DNA from: Streptomyces hyderabadensis
Lineage (GTDB): Bacteria > Actinomycetota > Actinomycetes > Streptomycetales > Streptomycetaceae
NCBI RefSeq assembly: GCF_020404845.1
Contig: NZ_JAIOJZ010000048.1
Location: 1-62,188, forward strand
Direction: 5' to 3'
Length of the DNA stretch: 62,188 bases
Part shown: piece after piece, positions 1-8,123 of the stretch
Layout: every line of letters begins with the position of its first letter
How positions within the stretch are numbered: the stretch's first letter is position 1
Notes under the pieces: generated by a model
The model's input: only the letters and a program-made list of their open reading frames with translations
Told to the model about the DNA's origin: nothing
Database searches by the model: none
Translations under genes and position numbers: made by a program

Positions 1-1
1 G

Positions 2-1009
2 GATCCTTCTTCGTTCCGCCGGGACGACCGGCGTGATGACCGCCGCGACGATCGCCGCGACGACCGCGGTGGTTTCCGGCGGGACGACAACCGTGGCGAG
101 CGCGGTGGGTTCCGCGGGCGTGACGACCGCGGTGGCCGTGGGCCCCGTCGTGACGACCGCGGCGGGCGGCCCGGCGGCTACCGGGGACGGGACGACCGGC
201 ACGGTGGCGGCGGTGGCCGGTTCCGTGAGGAGCGGGACCGTGACCGGGACCGCGAGCCGATCAAGCGGCTGCCGATCCCCGAGGAGGTCACGGGCGACGA
301 GATCGACAAGGACGTGCGGCAGGAGCTGCAGAGTCTGCCCAAGACGCTCGCGGAGGACGTCGCCCGGAACCTGGTGATGGTGGCGCGGCTGCTGGACGAG
401 GACCCGGAGGCCGCGTACGGCTACTCCAGGGTGGCCCTGCGTCTGGCGTCCCGGGTCGCCGCCGTGCGGGAGGCGGCCGGGTTCGCCGCGTACGCCAACC
501 AGAAGTACGGCGAGGCGCTGGCCGAGTTCCGGGCCGCGCGGCGGATGACCGGGTCGGTGGAGCTGTGGCCGGTCATGGCCGACTGCGAGCGTGGGCTCGG
601 CCGGCCGGAGAAGGCGCTGGACATGGCCGGTGCCCCCGAGGTGCACAAGCTCGACAAGGCCGGTCAGGTCGAGATGCGCCTCGTGGCGGCCGGTGCCCGG
701 CGGGACATGGGGCAGCTGGACGCGGCCATCGTGACGCTGCAGAGCCCCGAGCTGGCCTCCAACTCCGTGCAGCCGTGGACCGCGCGGCTGCGGTACGCCT
801 ACGCCGACGCGCTGCTGGCGGCCGGCCGGGAGCGGGAGGCGCGGGAGTGGTTCGCGAAGGCCGTGGAGTCGGACCGGGACGGCAGCACGGACGCCTCGGA
901 CCGGCTCGCCGAGCTGGACGGCGTCGAGTTCATGGACGCCCTGGACGAGAGTGAGCCGGAGGGCGCCGGGGAGAGCAGCCGTTCCGCCGAGGACGGCGAG
1001 AAGGACTGA
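2..1009 (+). CDS. TPR-type protein with Arg/Asp/Gly-rich N-terminus (5' end missing)
   Basis: The reading frame is open from base 2, so the true start lies upstream of the window. About 90 visible N-terminal residues are dominated by RRDD, RGG and GRDDRGG repeats. They run into IKRLPIPEEVTGDEID and then an all-helical region of roughly 240 residues (for example EAAYGYSRVALRLASR and YGEALAEFRAARR) that reads as tetratricopeptide-like repeats. The tail is acidic. The order TPR protein then HAD phosphatase then TlyA matches Rv1691-Rv1694 of M. tuberculosis. The basic RGG region suggests RNA or ribosome contact, which is inference. No catalytic motif is visible and the molecular function is unknown. 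Confidence 0.8.
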   Translation, partial: DPSSFRRDDRRDDRRDDRRDDRGGFRRDDNRGERGGFRGRDDRGGRGPRRDDRGGRPGGYRGRDDRHGGGGGRFREERDRDRDREPIKRLPIPEEVTGDEIDKDVRQELQSLPKTLAEDVARNLVMVARLLDEDPEAAYGYSRVALRLASRVAAVREAAGFAAYANQKYGEALAEFRAARRMTGSVELWPVMADCERGLGRPEKALDMAGAPEVHKLDKAGQVEMRLVAAGARRDMGQLDAAIVTLQSPELASNSVQPWTARLRYAYADALLAAGREREAREWFAKAVESDRDGSTDASDRLAELDGVEFMDALDESEPEGAGESSRSAEDGEKD

Positions 1010-1027
1010 CGGCGCCTGACGGCGTGT

Positions 1028-1067
1028 CGAAGGGGGCGGGACCCGGTTCACGGGCCCGCCCCTTTCG
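1028..1067. terminator. Bidirectional hairpin between convergent genes
   Basis: CGAAGGGGGCGGG at 1028-1040 pairs with CCCGCCCCTTTCG at 1055-1067. It sits between the stops of the TPR gene and the convergent DUF1015 gene. There is no U tract, which is usual for Streptomyces terminators. Confidence 0.6.
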
Positions 1068-1084
1068 GCGTGTGGCCGGTCCGG

Positions 1085-2377
1085 TCAGGCGTCGAGGGTG
1101 CGCAGCACCAGGCCCGAGGCCGGTTTCGGGCCGAAGGACGTCGACTTGCGGGGCATCGTGACGCCCTGCCGGGCCAGTTCGCGGACGACCTCCTCGCGGA
1201 CCGGGTGCATCAGCACCGCCGTACCGCCGTCGCGTTCGGCCTTCTCGACGGTGGCCGCCGTGTCGTGGATGTAGGAGATGTGGGCCGCCGAGTCGTCGGG
1301 GACGTGCCAGACGTGGGCGAGGAGCGTGGCGTGCAGGACGGTGGCGTCCAGGGTGCGCCAGGCCTCGGGGCGGTCGGTGGGGACCGTGCGGGCCAGCAGG
1401 CCGGGGTCCGGCAGGTCGACGAGGTGGAAGGCGCCGTCGCCGGCGAGGAGGAAGGCGTTGCCCGCGTCGGCGGCCTTGGCCAGGGTTTCCAGCGAGCCGT
1501 CCCGGGGCGTGTCGAGGCGGCGGACACGGAAGTGGCCGTCCAGGGCGGCGAGGGCGTCGTGCACCGGGACGCCGTGCAGCAGCCGGTGGATGGCGCGGAC
1601 GCGGAGCGGGTAGCGGGCCGTGTCGACCAGGAGGACCAGGCCGTGGTCCCACGGGCTGGGCGAAGGGTGTTCGGCGCGGAGGGTGCGGTAGGTGGCCCAG
1701 CGGTGGTGGCCGTCGGCGATGAGGGCCTGGTGCCGGGAGAGTTCGGCCCGGACGCGGGCCAGGGTGTCCGGGTCGGTGACCGACCACAGGCGGTGGCAGT
1801 AGCCGTCCTCCGTCGTCGTGGACAGGAGCGGCGGCTGTTCGGCGGTGTGTTCCACGAGGGCGGTGGTGGCGGGCGCCGCGCCGTCGCCGCGGTAGGTCAG
1901 CAGCAGCGGTTCGAGGTTGGCCCGGGTGGCCCGCATGAGGGCCGCGCGGTCGGCGACCACGTGGGGCATGACGTCCTCGTGCGGCAGGACCACCTGCTCG
2001 GCGGGGTCGGACACGCGCACGGCGCCGATGATGCCGCGCTGCAGCATGCCTTCACGGTCGCGCTGTTCGTAGACGTACAGGCCCGGCAGGGGGTCGGGGG
2101 TCAGGACGCCCTCCGTCGTCCAGCGCCGCAGGGTGCGGGCGGCCTGCTCGTTGCGCGCCTCGGGCGTGGCGGCCTGCGGCAGGATCAGCCGGACGATGTT
2201 GTGGGGGTCGGCGGACTCGAGGTGGAGCAGGCCGTCGGGGCGGACCACGACGTCGTAGGGGGGAGAGGTCACGGCGGCCAGGCTGCCGACCCGGTCGGGG
2301 TCGTAGCGGAGGCCTCGGAACGGGGTGAGTTCCAGGCCCCGGCGCGCCGTTGCTTCCGGGTGACCTGCAGAGTTCAT
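1085..2377 (-). CDS. DUF1015 family protein
   Basis: This 430-aa protein opens with LTPFRGLRYDPDRVG and TSPPYDVV and later has LIADGHHRWATYRTL. These are the recognisable blocks of the DUF1015 family of conserved cytosolic proteins, including the GHHR motif. The family is widespread but its biochemical role is not settled, so no reaction is assigned. The ATG at 2377 has no Shine-Dalgarno. A TACGAT -10 box on the minus strand (2384-2389) lies exactly 6 nt before it, so the mRNA is probably leaderless. It diverges from the HAD phosphatase and converges on the TPR gene. Confidence 0.85.
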   Translation of the reverse strand: MNSAGHPEATARRGLELTPFRGLRYDPDRVGSLAAVTSPPYDVVVRPDGLLHLESADPHNIVRLILPQAATPEARNEQAARTLRRWTTEGVLTPDPLPGLYVYEQRDREGMLQRGIIGAVRVSDPAEQVVLPHEDVMPHVVADRAALMRATRANLEPLLLTYRGDGAAPATTALVEHTAEQPPLLSTTTEDGYCHRLWSVTDPDTLARVRAELSRHQALIADGHHRWATYRTLRAEHPSPSPWDHGLVLLVDTARYPLRVRAIHRLLHGVPVHDALAALDGHFRVRRLDTPRDGSLETLAKAADAGNAFLLAGDGAFHLVDLPDPGLLARTVPTDRPEAWRTLDATVLHATLLAHVWHVPDDSAAHISYIHDTAATVEKAERDGGTAVLMHPVREEVVRELARQGVTMPRKSTSFGPKPASGLVLRTLDA

Positions 2378-2449
2378 CCCGGCATCGTACGTGTGTCAGT
2401 GGCATGGGGGATGATCGGGGGAAAGGCGACGAACGAGGAGCGATGCGGA

Positions 2450-3481
2450 ATGAGCCGGAGCGTCAGGACGAGGCCCGAGGGCAGTGGGCGGGGCCTGAGT
2501 GAGGCCTACGACACGGCGCTGCTCGACCTGGACGGCGTGGTGTACGCCGGGGGGAACGCGATCGCTCACGCCGTCGACTCCCTCGCCGCGGCCCGCGACG
2601 GCGGCATGCGGCTGGCGTACGTGACCAACAACGCGCTCCGGACACCGGACACGGTGGCCGCGCACCTGACCGAGCTGGGCATACCGACGGGGGCCGAGGA
2701 CGTCATCACCTCCGCGCAGGCGGTGGCCCGGCTGATCGCCGAGCAGCTGGCCCCGGGGGCGCGGGTGCTGGTGATCGGCGGTGAAGGGCTGCGCGTGGCG
2801 CTGCGTGAGCGGGGTCTGGTGCCCGTGGAGTCGGCCGAGGACGATCCGGCGGCCGTGGTGCAGGGGTTCGGCGGCCCGGAGCTGCCGTGGGGCCGGTTCG
2901 CGGAGGCCTGCTACGCGATCGCGCGAGGCGTCCCCTGGTACGCCTCCAACACCGACCTGACCATCCCGGGCGCCCGGGGGATCGCCCCGGGCAACGGCGC
3001 GGCGGTGGAGGTGGTGCGGATCGCGACCGGTGCCGAGCCGCAGGTCGCGGGGAAGCCGTTGCCGCCCATGCACCGGGAGACGATCCTGCGGACCGGCGCC
3101 CGGCGCCCGCTGGTGGTGGGTGACCGGCTGGACACGGACATCGAGGGGGCGTTCAACGGGGAGGTCGACTCGCTGCTCGTCCTGACCGGCGTGACCGACG
3201 GGGCGCAGTTGCTGGCGGCGCCGCCGCGGCACCGGCCGACGTACGTCGACGCCGATCTGCGCGGGCTCCTCACCGGGCAGCCCGAGGTCACCGGTGACGC
3301 GGAGGGCGGCTTCCGCTGCGGGGGCTGGACCGCGACGGCCGGCGGGGAGCGGCTGGACCTGGACGGCGAGGGCACGGCGCTGGACGGGCTGCGGGCGCTG
3401 TGCGCGGCGGCCTGGACGGCGGGCGGGGAGCGGGGCTGCGGGCTGGACTCGGGGAAGGCGCTGGCGCGGCTGGGATTGTGA
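2450..3481 (+). CDS. HAD-superfamily (NagD-like) sugar phosphatase
   Basis: This 343-aa protein has HAD motif I as LLDLDGVVYAGG near residue 25, motif II in LAYVTNNALRTP, and motif IV in VVGDRLDTDIEGA followed by a NagD-type cap. The family hydrolyses small phosphomonoesters such as sugar or glycerol phosphates in the cytosol. Mycobacterial homologues at this locus (Rv1692) act on glycerol 3-phosphate, which is known of the family and not shown here. The start was chosen at ATG 2450 because GAGGAG ends 9 nt upstream. The open frame extends further upstream but lacks a ribosome binding site. The C-terminal 60 residues are a Gly/Ala-rich extension. Confidence 0.88.
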   Translation: MSRSVRTRPEGSGRGLSEAYDTALLDLDGVVYAGGNAIAHAVDSLAAARDGGMRLAYVTNNALRTPDTVAAHLTELGIPTGAEDVITSAQAVARLIAEQLAPGARVLVIGGEGLRVALRERGLVPVESAEDDPAAVVQGFGGPELPWGRFAEACYAIARGVPWYASNTDLTIPGARGIAPGNGAAVEVVRIATGAEPQVAGKPLPPMHRETILRTGARRPLVVGDRLDTDIEGAFNGEVDSLLVLTGVTDGAQLLAAPPRHRPTYVDADLRGLLTGQPEVTGDAEGGFRCGGWTATAGGERLDLDGEGTALDGLRALCAAAWTAGGERGCGLDSGKALARLGL

Positions 3482-3497
3482 GGCGGGATTCCGGGAA

Positions 3498-3537
3498 GGC
3501 CCCCGGTCGCGGGCCGGTGTGTGCCGGGCCGGGGGCC
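3498..3537 (+). terminator. Hairpin after HAD phosphatase
   Basis: GGCCCCCGG at 3498-3506 pairs with CCGGGGGCC at 3529-3537 around a GC-rich loop. It separates the phosphatase from the iron-regulated transporter. Confidence 0.55.
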
Positions 3538-3570
3538 GCCTCGGGAAGGCTCGGGAATCGTGAGCAAATG

Positions 3571-3589
3571 GCAGGGTAGGCTAACCTAA
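3571..3589 (+). promoter_or_regulatory. Iron box (DmdR1/IdeR-type operator) over the -10 of the siderophore operon
   Basis: GCAGGGTAGGCTAACCTAA matches 15 of 19 positions of the actinobacterial iron-box consensus TTAGGTTAGGCTCACCTAA. It contains TAACCT at 3582-3587, a TANNNT -10 hexamer that ends 6 nt before the GTG of the first permease gene. The operator therefore overlaps the core promoter, and the iron-loaded repressor would block polymerase directly. The regulator name rests on the known consensus and not on a gene in this window. Confidence 0.82.
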
Positions 3590-3593
3590 CTGC

Positions 3594-4640
3594 GTGTTGG
3601 TCGACAGTCCTCCCGAACAGCGCGCGGAGACCGCTCCCGCGCCGCCCGCCAAGCGCCGTGTCCTGCGTGCCGCGGGGCTGCCCGTCTCCGTGGCGGTCCT
3701 GGTGCTGATCGTGCTGGCGAGTATCGCCGTCGGCGCGAAGGACCTGTCCCTGGCGCAGGTGTGGCACGGTCTCTTCCACGACTCGGGCACCTACGGCGAC
3801 GTCGTGGTCGGCGAACGGCTGTCGCGCACCGTCCTCGGCCTGCTGGCCGGCGCCGCCCTCGGCCTCGCGGGAGCCGTACTGCAGGCACTGACCCGCAATC
3901 CGCTGGCCGATCCCGGACTGCTCGGCATCAACGCGGGCGCCTCGGCGGCCGTCGTCACGGGCATCACCTTCTTCGGCGTCACCTCGCTGACGGGGTACGT
4001 CTGGTTCGCCTTCGCGGGTGCGGCCGGTGTCGGCGCGCTGGTCTGGTTCCTGGGCGGCAGCCGGGGGGCCACGCCGGTGCGGCTGGTGCTGGCCGGTACC
4101 GCGATCAGCGCGGCGCTCTTCGGCTACCTCCAGGCCGTGATGATCATGGACGACGCGGCGCTGGGCAGGATGCGCTTCTGGACGGTGGGTTCGCTCGCCT
4201 CGGCGACGTCCGGGACCATCAGGGAGGTGCTGCCCTTCTTCGTGGTGGGCACGGTCCTCGCCCTCGCGCTCGCCCGGCCGCTGAACGCGATGGAGATGGG
4301 AGACGACACCGCCAAGGCCCTCGGCGCCAACCTGAACCGCACCCGGGCGCTGTCCATGCTGGCCGCGACCGTCCTGTGCGGGGCCGCGACCGCGGCCTGC
4401 GGGCCGATCGTCTTCGTCGGTCTGATGATCCCGCACATCGTCCGTTCCTTCACCGGCCCCGACATGCGGTGGATCCTGCCCTACGCGGCGATCCTGTCCC
4501 CGGTGCTGCTGCTGGGCGCGGACGTCCTCGGCCGGATCGTCGCGCGGCCCTCGGAACTCCAGGTCGGCATCGTCACCGCCGTTCTCGGCGGGCCGGTCTT
4601 CATCTTTCTCGTACGACGGCGGAGGACGGCCCAGCTGTGA
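3594..4640 (+). CDS. FecCD-family siderophore ABC permease (first subunit)
   Basis: This 348-aa multi-helix membrane protein has the FecCD landmarks AVLQALTRNPLADPGLLG, GAS and the late KALGANLNRTRAL block facing the ATPase. It would form half of the inner-membrane channel for ferric-siderophore uptake, paired with the next gene. The GTG start at 3594 has no ribosome binding site and lies 6 nt after the -10 box, so the message is probably leaderless. Its stop overlaps the GTG of the next permease (GTGA). No substrate-binding lipoprotein is encoded beside it. Confidence 0.92.
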   Translation: MLVDSPPEQRAETAPAPPAKRRVLRAAGLPVSVAVLVLIVLASIAVGAKDLSLAQVWHGLFHDSGTYGDVVVGERLSRTVLGLLAGAALGLAGAVLQALTRNPLADPGLLGINAGASAAVVTGITFFGVTSLTGYVWFAFAGAAGVGALVWFLGGSRGATPVRLVLAGTAISAALFGYLQAVMIMDDAALGRMRFWTVGSLASATSGTIREVLPFFVVGTVLALALARPLNAMEMGDDTAKALGANLNRTRALSMLAATVLCGAATAACGPIVFVGLMIPHIVRSFTGPDMRWILPYAAILSPVLLLGADVLGRIVARPSELQVGIVTAVLGGPVFIFLVRRRRTAQL

Positions 4641-5746
4641 AGTCCGGGAAGACCGCGAAGACCGGCGAGACCGCGAAGACCGGCGAGACCGGGAAGGCCG
4701 TGAGGATTCTGAAGAGCAACCGAGCCGTGCGCAGCCCGGGCGGGCTGTCGTTGCGCCTCGACGTCCGTGCCGTGGTCGTCGTCGTCCTGCTGCTGCTCCT
4801 CGCGCTCGCCGCGAGCGTGCTGCTGATCGGCACCGGCGACTTCGACATACCGGCCGCCGACGTGCTGAAGACCCTGGTGGGCCAGGGCAACGCCGGGCAG
4901 GAGTTCATCGTCAACGAGCTGCGGCTGCCGCGGGTCCTGGTCGGACTGCTGGTCGGCGCCGCGCTCGGGGTCGGCGGGGCGCTCTTCCAGGCCATCTCCC
5001 GCAACCCGCTCGGCAGCCCGGACGTACTGGGCCTCGGGCAGGGGGCGACGGCCGGGGCGCTCGTCATGATCGTCCTGTTCTCCGGCAGCTCGGCGCAGGT
5101 CACGGTCGGCGCGCTCGTCGGCGGCCTGGTCACCGGTCTCGCCATCTACCTGCTCGCCTGGAAGCGGGGTGTGCACGGATACCGGCTGGTCCTGGTCGGC
5201 ATCGGCGTGTCCGCGATCGTCACGGCGGTCAACGGCTACCTGCTCACCCGCGCCGACATCGTCGACGCCTCCCGCGCCGTCGTCTGGATGACCGGCTCGC
5301 TCAACGGCCGCGACTGGGACCAGGTCTGGCCCCTGCTCGCGCTGTGCGCCGTGCTCGTGCCGCTTGTGCTCACCAACGGACGGGCACTGCGGATGATGGA
5401 GATGGGCGACGACGTCTCGTACGCCCTCGGGGTGCGCGTCGAACGGGTGCGGGCCCTGCTGATGGTGGCCGCCGTGCTGCTCACCGCCGCGGCCACCGCC
5501 GCCGCCGGACCGGTCAGCTTCGTGGCGCTCACCGCGCCGCAGCTCGCCCGGCGCCTGACCCGCTCGCCCGGGCCCAACCTGCTGCCGTCCCTGTGCATGG
5601 GCGCCGCCCTCCTGGTCAGCGCCGACTGGATCTCGCAGCGGGTCTTCGGCGCCGACCAGCTGCCCGTGGGCGTCGTCACCGGCGTCCTCGGCGGCGTCTA
5701 CCTGCTGTGGCTGCTGGTCACCGAGCGCAAGGCGGGCCGGATATGA
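4637..5746 (+). CDS. FecCD-family siderophore ABC permease (second subunit)
   Basis: This 369-aa permease is the partner of the preceding gene, with the same family blocks (ALFQAISRNPLGSPDVLG, SYALGVRVERVRALL). The GTG start at 4637 overlaps the previous stop by 4 bp, giving translational coupling. The first 25 residues contain a repeated Lys-Thr-Gly-Glu-Thr-Ala unit encoded by near-identical 18-bp repeats, and are probably a cytoplasmic tail. A second possible start is a GTG near 4699 just before RILKSNRAV, which would remove the repeat. It ends in ATGA overlap with the ATPase gene. Confidence 0.92.
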   Translation: MKSGKTAKTGETAKTGETGKAVRILKSNRAVRSPGGLSLRLDVRAVVVVVLLLLLALAASVLLIGTGDFDIPAADVLKTLVGQGNAGQEFIVNELRLPRVLVGLLVGAALGVGGALFQAISRNPLGSPDVLGLGQGATAGALVMIVLFSGSSAQVTVGALVGGLVTGLAIYLLAWKRGVHGYRLVLVGIGVSAIVTAVNGYLLTRADIVDASRAVVWMTGSLNGRDWDQVWPLLALCAVLVPLVLTNGRALRMMEMGDDVSYALGVRVERVRALLMVAAVLLTAAATAAAGPVSFVALTAPQLARRLTRSPGPNLLPSLCMGAALLVSADWISQRVFGADQLPVGVVTGVLGGVYLLWLLVTERKAGRI

Positions 5747-6624
5747 GCGCCCGCACCGGCCACCGCAGCGGGTCGGACAACCAAAGGAGCAACAGCAACG
5801 TGAACCGCCTGACCGCCGAGAACGTCACCCTCGCCTACGACCAGCGGGTCATCGCGGAGAAGCTGTCGGTGGAGATACCCGACAACTCCTTCACCGTGAT
5901 CGTCGGCCCGAACGCGTGCGGCAAGTCCACCCTGCTGCGCGCCCTGTCGCGGATGCTCAAGCCGAGCCAGGGCCGGGTGCTGCTCGACGGATCGGTCATC
6001 CAGTCGATGCCCGCCAAGCAGGTCGCCAGGACCCTCGGCCTGCTCCCGCAGTCCTCCATCGCGCCGGACGGCATCACGGTCGGCGACCTCGTCGGCCGCG
6101 GCCGCTACCCGCACCAGGGCATCCTGCGCCAGTGGTCGACCGAGGACGAGCGGGTCGTGCAGGAGTCGATGGCCCAGACGGGCATCGCCGAGCTGGCCGA
6201 CCGCTACGTCGACGAACTCTCCGGCGGACAGCGCCAGCGCGTGTGGATCGCCATGGCGCTCGCCCAGCAGACCCCGCTGCTGCTCCTCGACGAGCCGACG
6301 ACGTACCTGGACATCCAGCACCAGATCGACGTCCTCGACCTGTGCGCGGAACTCCACGAGGAGCAGGGCCGCACCCTCGTGGCCGTGCTGCACGACCTCA
6401 ACCACGCCGCCCGCTACGCCACCCACCTCATCGCCCTGCGCGACGGGCAGGTCATCGCCGAGGGCGCGCCGAAGGACATCGTCACCGCCGACCTGGTCGA
6501 GCGGGTCTTCGGGCTGCGCTGCCAGGTCATCGACGACCCGGAGACGGGTACGCCGCTGGTGGTGCCGGCCGCCCGCAAGGGGCGTACCAAGCCGGTGGAC
6601 GCGGCCGTTACAGGAGCTTCCTGA
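5743..6624 (+). CDS. Siderophore ABC transporter ATP-binding protein (FecE/FepC type)
   Basis: This 293-aa ATPase has Walker A GPNACGKST, the signature LSGGQRQRVWIAMALAQQ, Walker B LLLLDEPTTYLD and the switch histidine in AVLHDLNHAARYA. It energises the two upstream permeases for ferric-siderophore import. The ATG at 5743 overlaps the permease stop by 4 bp. An alternative GTG at 5800, preceded by AAAGGAG at 5783-5789, would give 274 aa, closer to the family norm, and would remove a low-complexity Ser/Asn leader. Its 3' end overlaps the convergent SCP2 gene by 17 bp. Confidence 0.93.
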   Translation: MSARTGHRSGSDNQRSNSNVNRLTAENVTLAYDQRVIAEKLSVEIPDNSFTVIVGPNACGKSTLLRALSRMLKPSQGRVLLDGSVIQSMPAKQVARTLGLLPQSSIAPDGITVGDLVGRGRYPHQGILRQWSTEDERVVQESMAQTGIAELADRYVDELSGGQRQRVWIAMALAQQTPLLLLDEPTTYLDIQHQIDVLDLCAELHEEQGRTLVAVLHDLNHAARYATHLIALRDGQVIAEGAPKDIVTADLVERVFGLRCQVIDDPETGTPLVVPAARKGRTKPVDAAVTGAS

Positions 6625-6955
6625 GCCGGAACAGATCGCGCAGGCCAGCCTCCAGCTTCACCCGGCCCGAGCCCCAGGCCCTGGCGAAGTTCAGTTCGCC
6701 CGCGACCAGGGCCACCAGGTCGTCGCCGGTCATCGCCAGCCTGATCTCGGCCTTCTCGCGCGGTGGCCCCGCGAGGGTCTCGCGCACCTCGATGCGGCCG
6801 TCCGCCATGCGACCGGCGAAGGTGACGTCCAGGTCGGTGATGTGGCAGCTCACCGAGCGGTCCAGCTCCGTGGCCGACCGCACGTCCCCCTCGGCACCGC
6901 GCATGTTGTCAGAGAGCTTGTCGAGTGCGGCACGGCACTCCTCAGTCGTCGCCAT
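6608..6955 (-). CDS. SCP2 sterol-binding domain protein
   Basis: This 115-aa soluble protein consists of one SCP2 fold: a strand-rich N-terminal half (HITDLDVTFAGRMADGRIEV) and the closing helix of LAMTGDDLVALVAGELNFARAWGSGRVKLEAGL, given here in parts. SCP2 domains carry lipids or other hydrophobic ligands, but the ligand here is unknown. A TACGGT box on the minus strand (6964-6969) lies 8 nt before the ATG, suggesting a leaderless or nearly leaderless mRNA. It is divergent from the small protein at 6998. Confidence 0.85.
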   Translation of the reverse strand: MATTEECRAALDKLSDNMRGAEGDVRSATELDRSVSCHITDLDVTFAGRMADGRIEVRETLAGPPREKAEIRLAMTGDDLVALVAGELNFARAWGSGRVKLEAGLRDLFRLRKLL

Positions 6956-6997
6956 CGGGACCGACCGTACCCCAGCGCCACGCGGTAGCGTCGGGGC

Positions 6998-7300
6998 ATG
7001 AGCGACGCAGTACCGGAGCCGGAGGCACGGGAGACCGACGGGGAGGCGGCCGAGGCGCACGCACCGGAGCGCGACCCCGCCGCCCCCGCCCCCCTTGATG
7101 TACCGCGCACCCCCACCGGGAACGCCGAGGTGGACGCCCGGCTGTCCCGGCTGGCTGACGCCGACCACCTGACCACGGACGGACATGTCGAGGTGTACGA
7201 GGATGTACACCGGGGGCTGCGCGACGCGCTGACCGCGCTCGACGCCCGCCCGGGACCTCCGGCGCCCCCGCCGCCATCACCGTACGACCGCAGGAGCTGA
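6998..7300 (+). CDS. Small acidic hypothetical protein upstream of tlyA
   Basis: This 100-aa protein has an acidic Pro/Ala/Glu-rich N-terminal half. A predicted amphipathic segment follows (VDARLSRLADADHL, VYEDVHRGLRDALTAL), then a Pro-rich tail. No known domain is recognised. The same position in M. tuberculosis holds the small gene Rv1693 before tlyA, so it is likely a conserved companion of the operon. The ATG at 6998 is 6 nt after a TAGCGT -10 box (6986-6991), which fits a leaderless transcript starting the tlyA-NAD kinase operon. Confidence 0.75.
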   Translation: MSDAVPEPEARETDGEAAEAHAPERDPAAPAPLDVPRTPTGNAEVDARLSRLADADHLTTDGHVEVYEDVHRGLRDALTALDARPGPPAPPPPSPYDRRS

Positions 7301-7307
7301 ACCGAAC

Positions 7308-8123
7308 GTGGCAGGAGTCGCACGCCGCCGTCTCGACGCGGAGCTGGTGCGCCGCAAGCTGGCGCGCTCGCGCGAGCACGCGAGCCAGCTGATCGCCGCC
7401 GGGCGGGTCACCGTCGGCAAGACCGTCGCGACCAAATCCGCCACGCAGGTCGAGACCGCGGCGGCGATCGTGGTGACCGCCGACGACAGCGACCCCGACT
7501 ACGTCTCCCGCGGCGGCCACAAGCTCGCCGGGGCGCTGTCGGCGTTCGTGCCGCGGGGCCTGGTCGTCGAGGGCCGGCGGGCCCTGGACGCCGGTGCCTC
7601 CACCGGCGGCTTCACCGACGTACTGCTGCGGGCGGGTGCCGCGCACGTCGTCGCGGTGGACGTCGGATACGGACAACTCGCCTGGAGTCTCCAGCAGGAT
7701 GAACGCGTCACCGTCAAGGACCGTACGAACGTACGCGAGTTGACGCCGGAAGCGATCGATGGGGAGCTGGTGGACCTTGTCGTGGGGGATCTGTCCTTCA
7801 TCCCGCTCGGGCTGGTACTGCCCGCGCTGGTGCGGTGCACCCGGCCGGACGCCGACCTGGTGATGATGGTGAAGCCGCAGTTCGAGGTCGGGAAGGAACG
7901 GCTCGGCAGCGGGGGAGTGGTACGCAGCGCGCAGTTGCGGGCCGAGGCCGTGCGCGGCGTCGCACACCGGGCCTGGGAGCTGGGGCTCGGGGTGAAGGGG
8001 GTCACCGCCAGTCCGCTGCCGGGTCCCTCCGGGAACGTCGAGTACTTTCTGTGGCTGCGGGCCGGGGCCGGAGAACTGGACCCGGCCGACGTTGACCGTG
8101 CAGTGGCGGAGGGGCCGCGTTGA
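7308..8123 (+). CDS. tlyA: TlyA-family 2'-O-methyltransferase of 16S/23S rRNA
   Basis: This 271-aa protein has an N-terminal S4 RNA-binding domain (LDAELVRRKLARSREHASQL, residues 6-60). It is followed by an FtsJ/RrmJ-type SAM methyltransferase with motif I LDAGASTGGFTDVLL and VDVGYGQLAWSL. The known family reaction is 2'-O-methylation of cytidines in 16S and 23S rRNA, which in mycobacteria confers capreomycin sensitivity. The GTG at 7308 follows AGGAG near 7290. The stop overlaps the TTG of the NAD kinase gene. Confidence 0.93.
   Translation: MAGVARRRLDAELVRRKLARSREHASQLIAAGRVTVGKTVATKSATQVETAAAIVVTADDSDPDYVSRGGHKLAGALSAFVPRGLVVEGRRALDAGASTGGFTDVLLRAGAAHVVAVDVGYGQLAWSLQQDERVTVKDRTNVRELTPEAIDGELVDLVVGDLSFIPLGLVLPALVRCTRPDADLVMMVKPQFEVGKERLGSGGVVRSAQLRAEAVRGVAHRAWELGLGVKGVTASPLPGPSGNVEYFLWLRAGAGELDPADVDRAVAEGPR

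Noticed and set aside
1..6. The window opens with GGATCC, a BamHI site
   Set aside because: It may reflect how a clone or slice was made. It carries no biological information by itself.
565..954. A 129-codon plus-strand frame inside the TPR gene
   Set aside because: It is a shadow frame of the TPR coding sequence with Arg/Gly-biased composition and no ribosome site.
1070..2449. Long in-frame extension upstream of the HAD phosphatase
   Set aside because: It is antisense to the DUF1015 gene. The HAD fold and a good ribosome site start at 2450.
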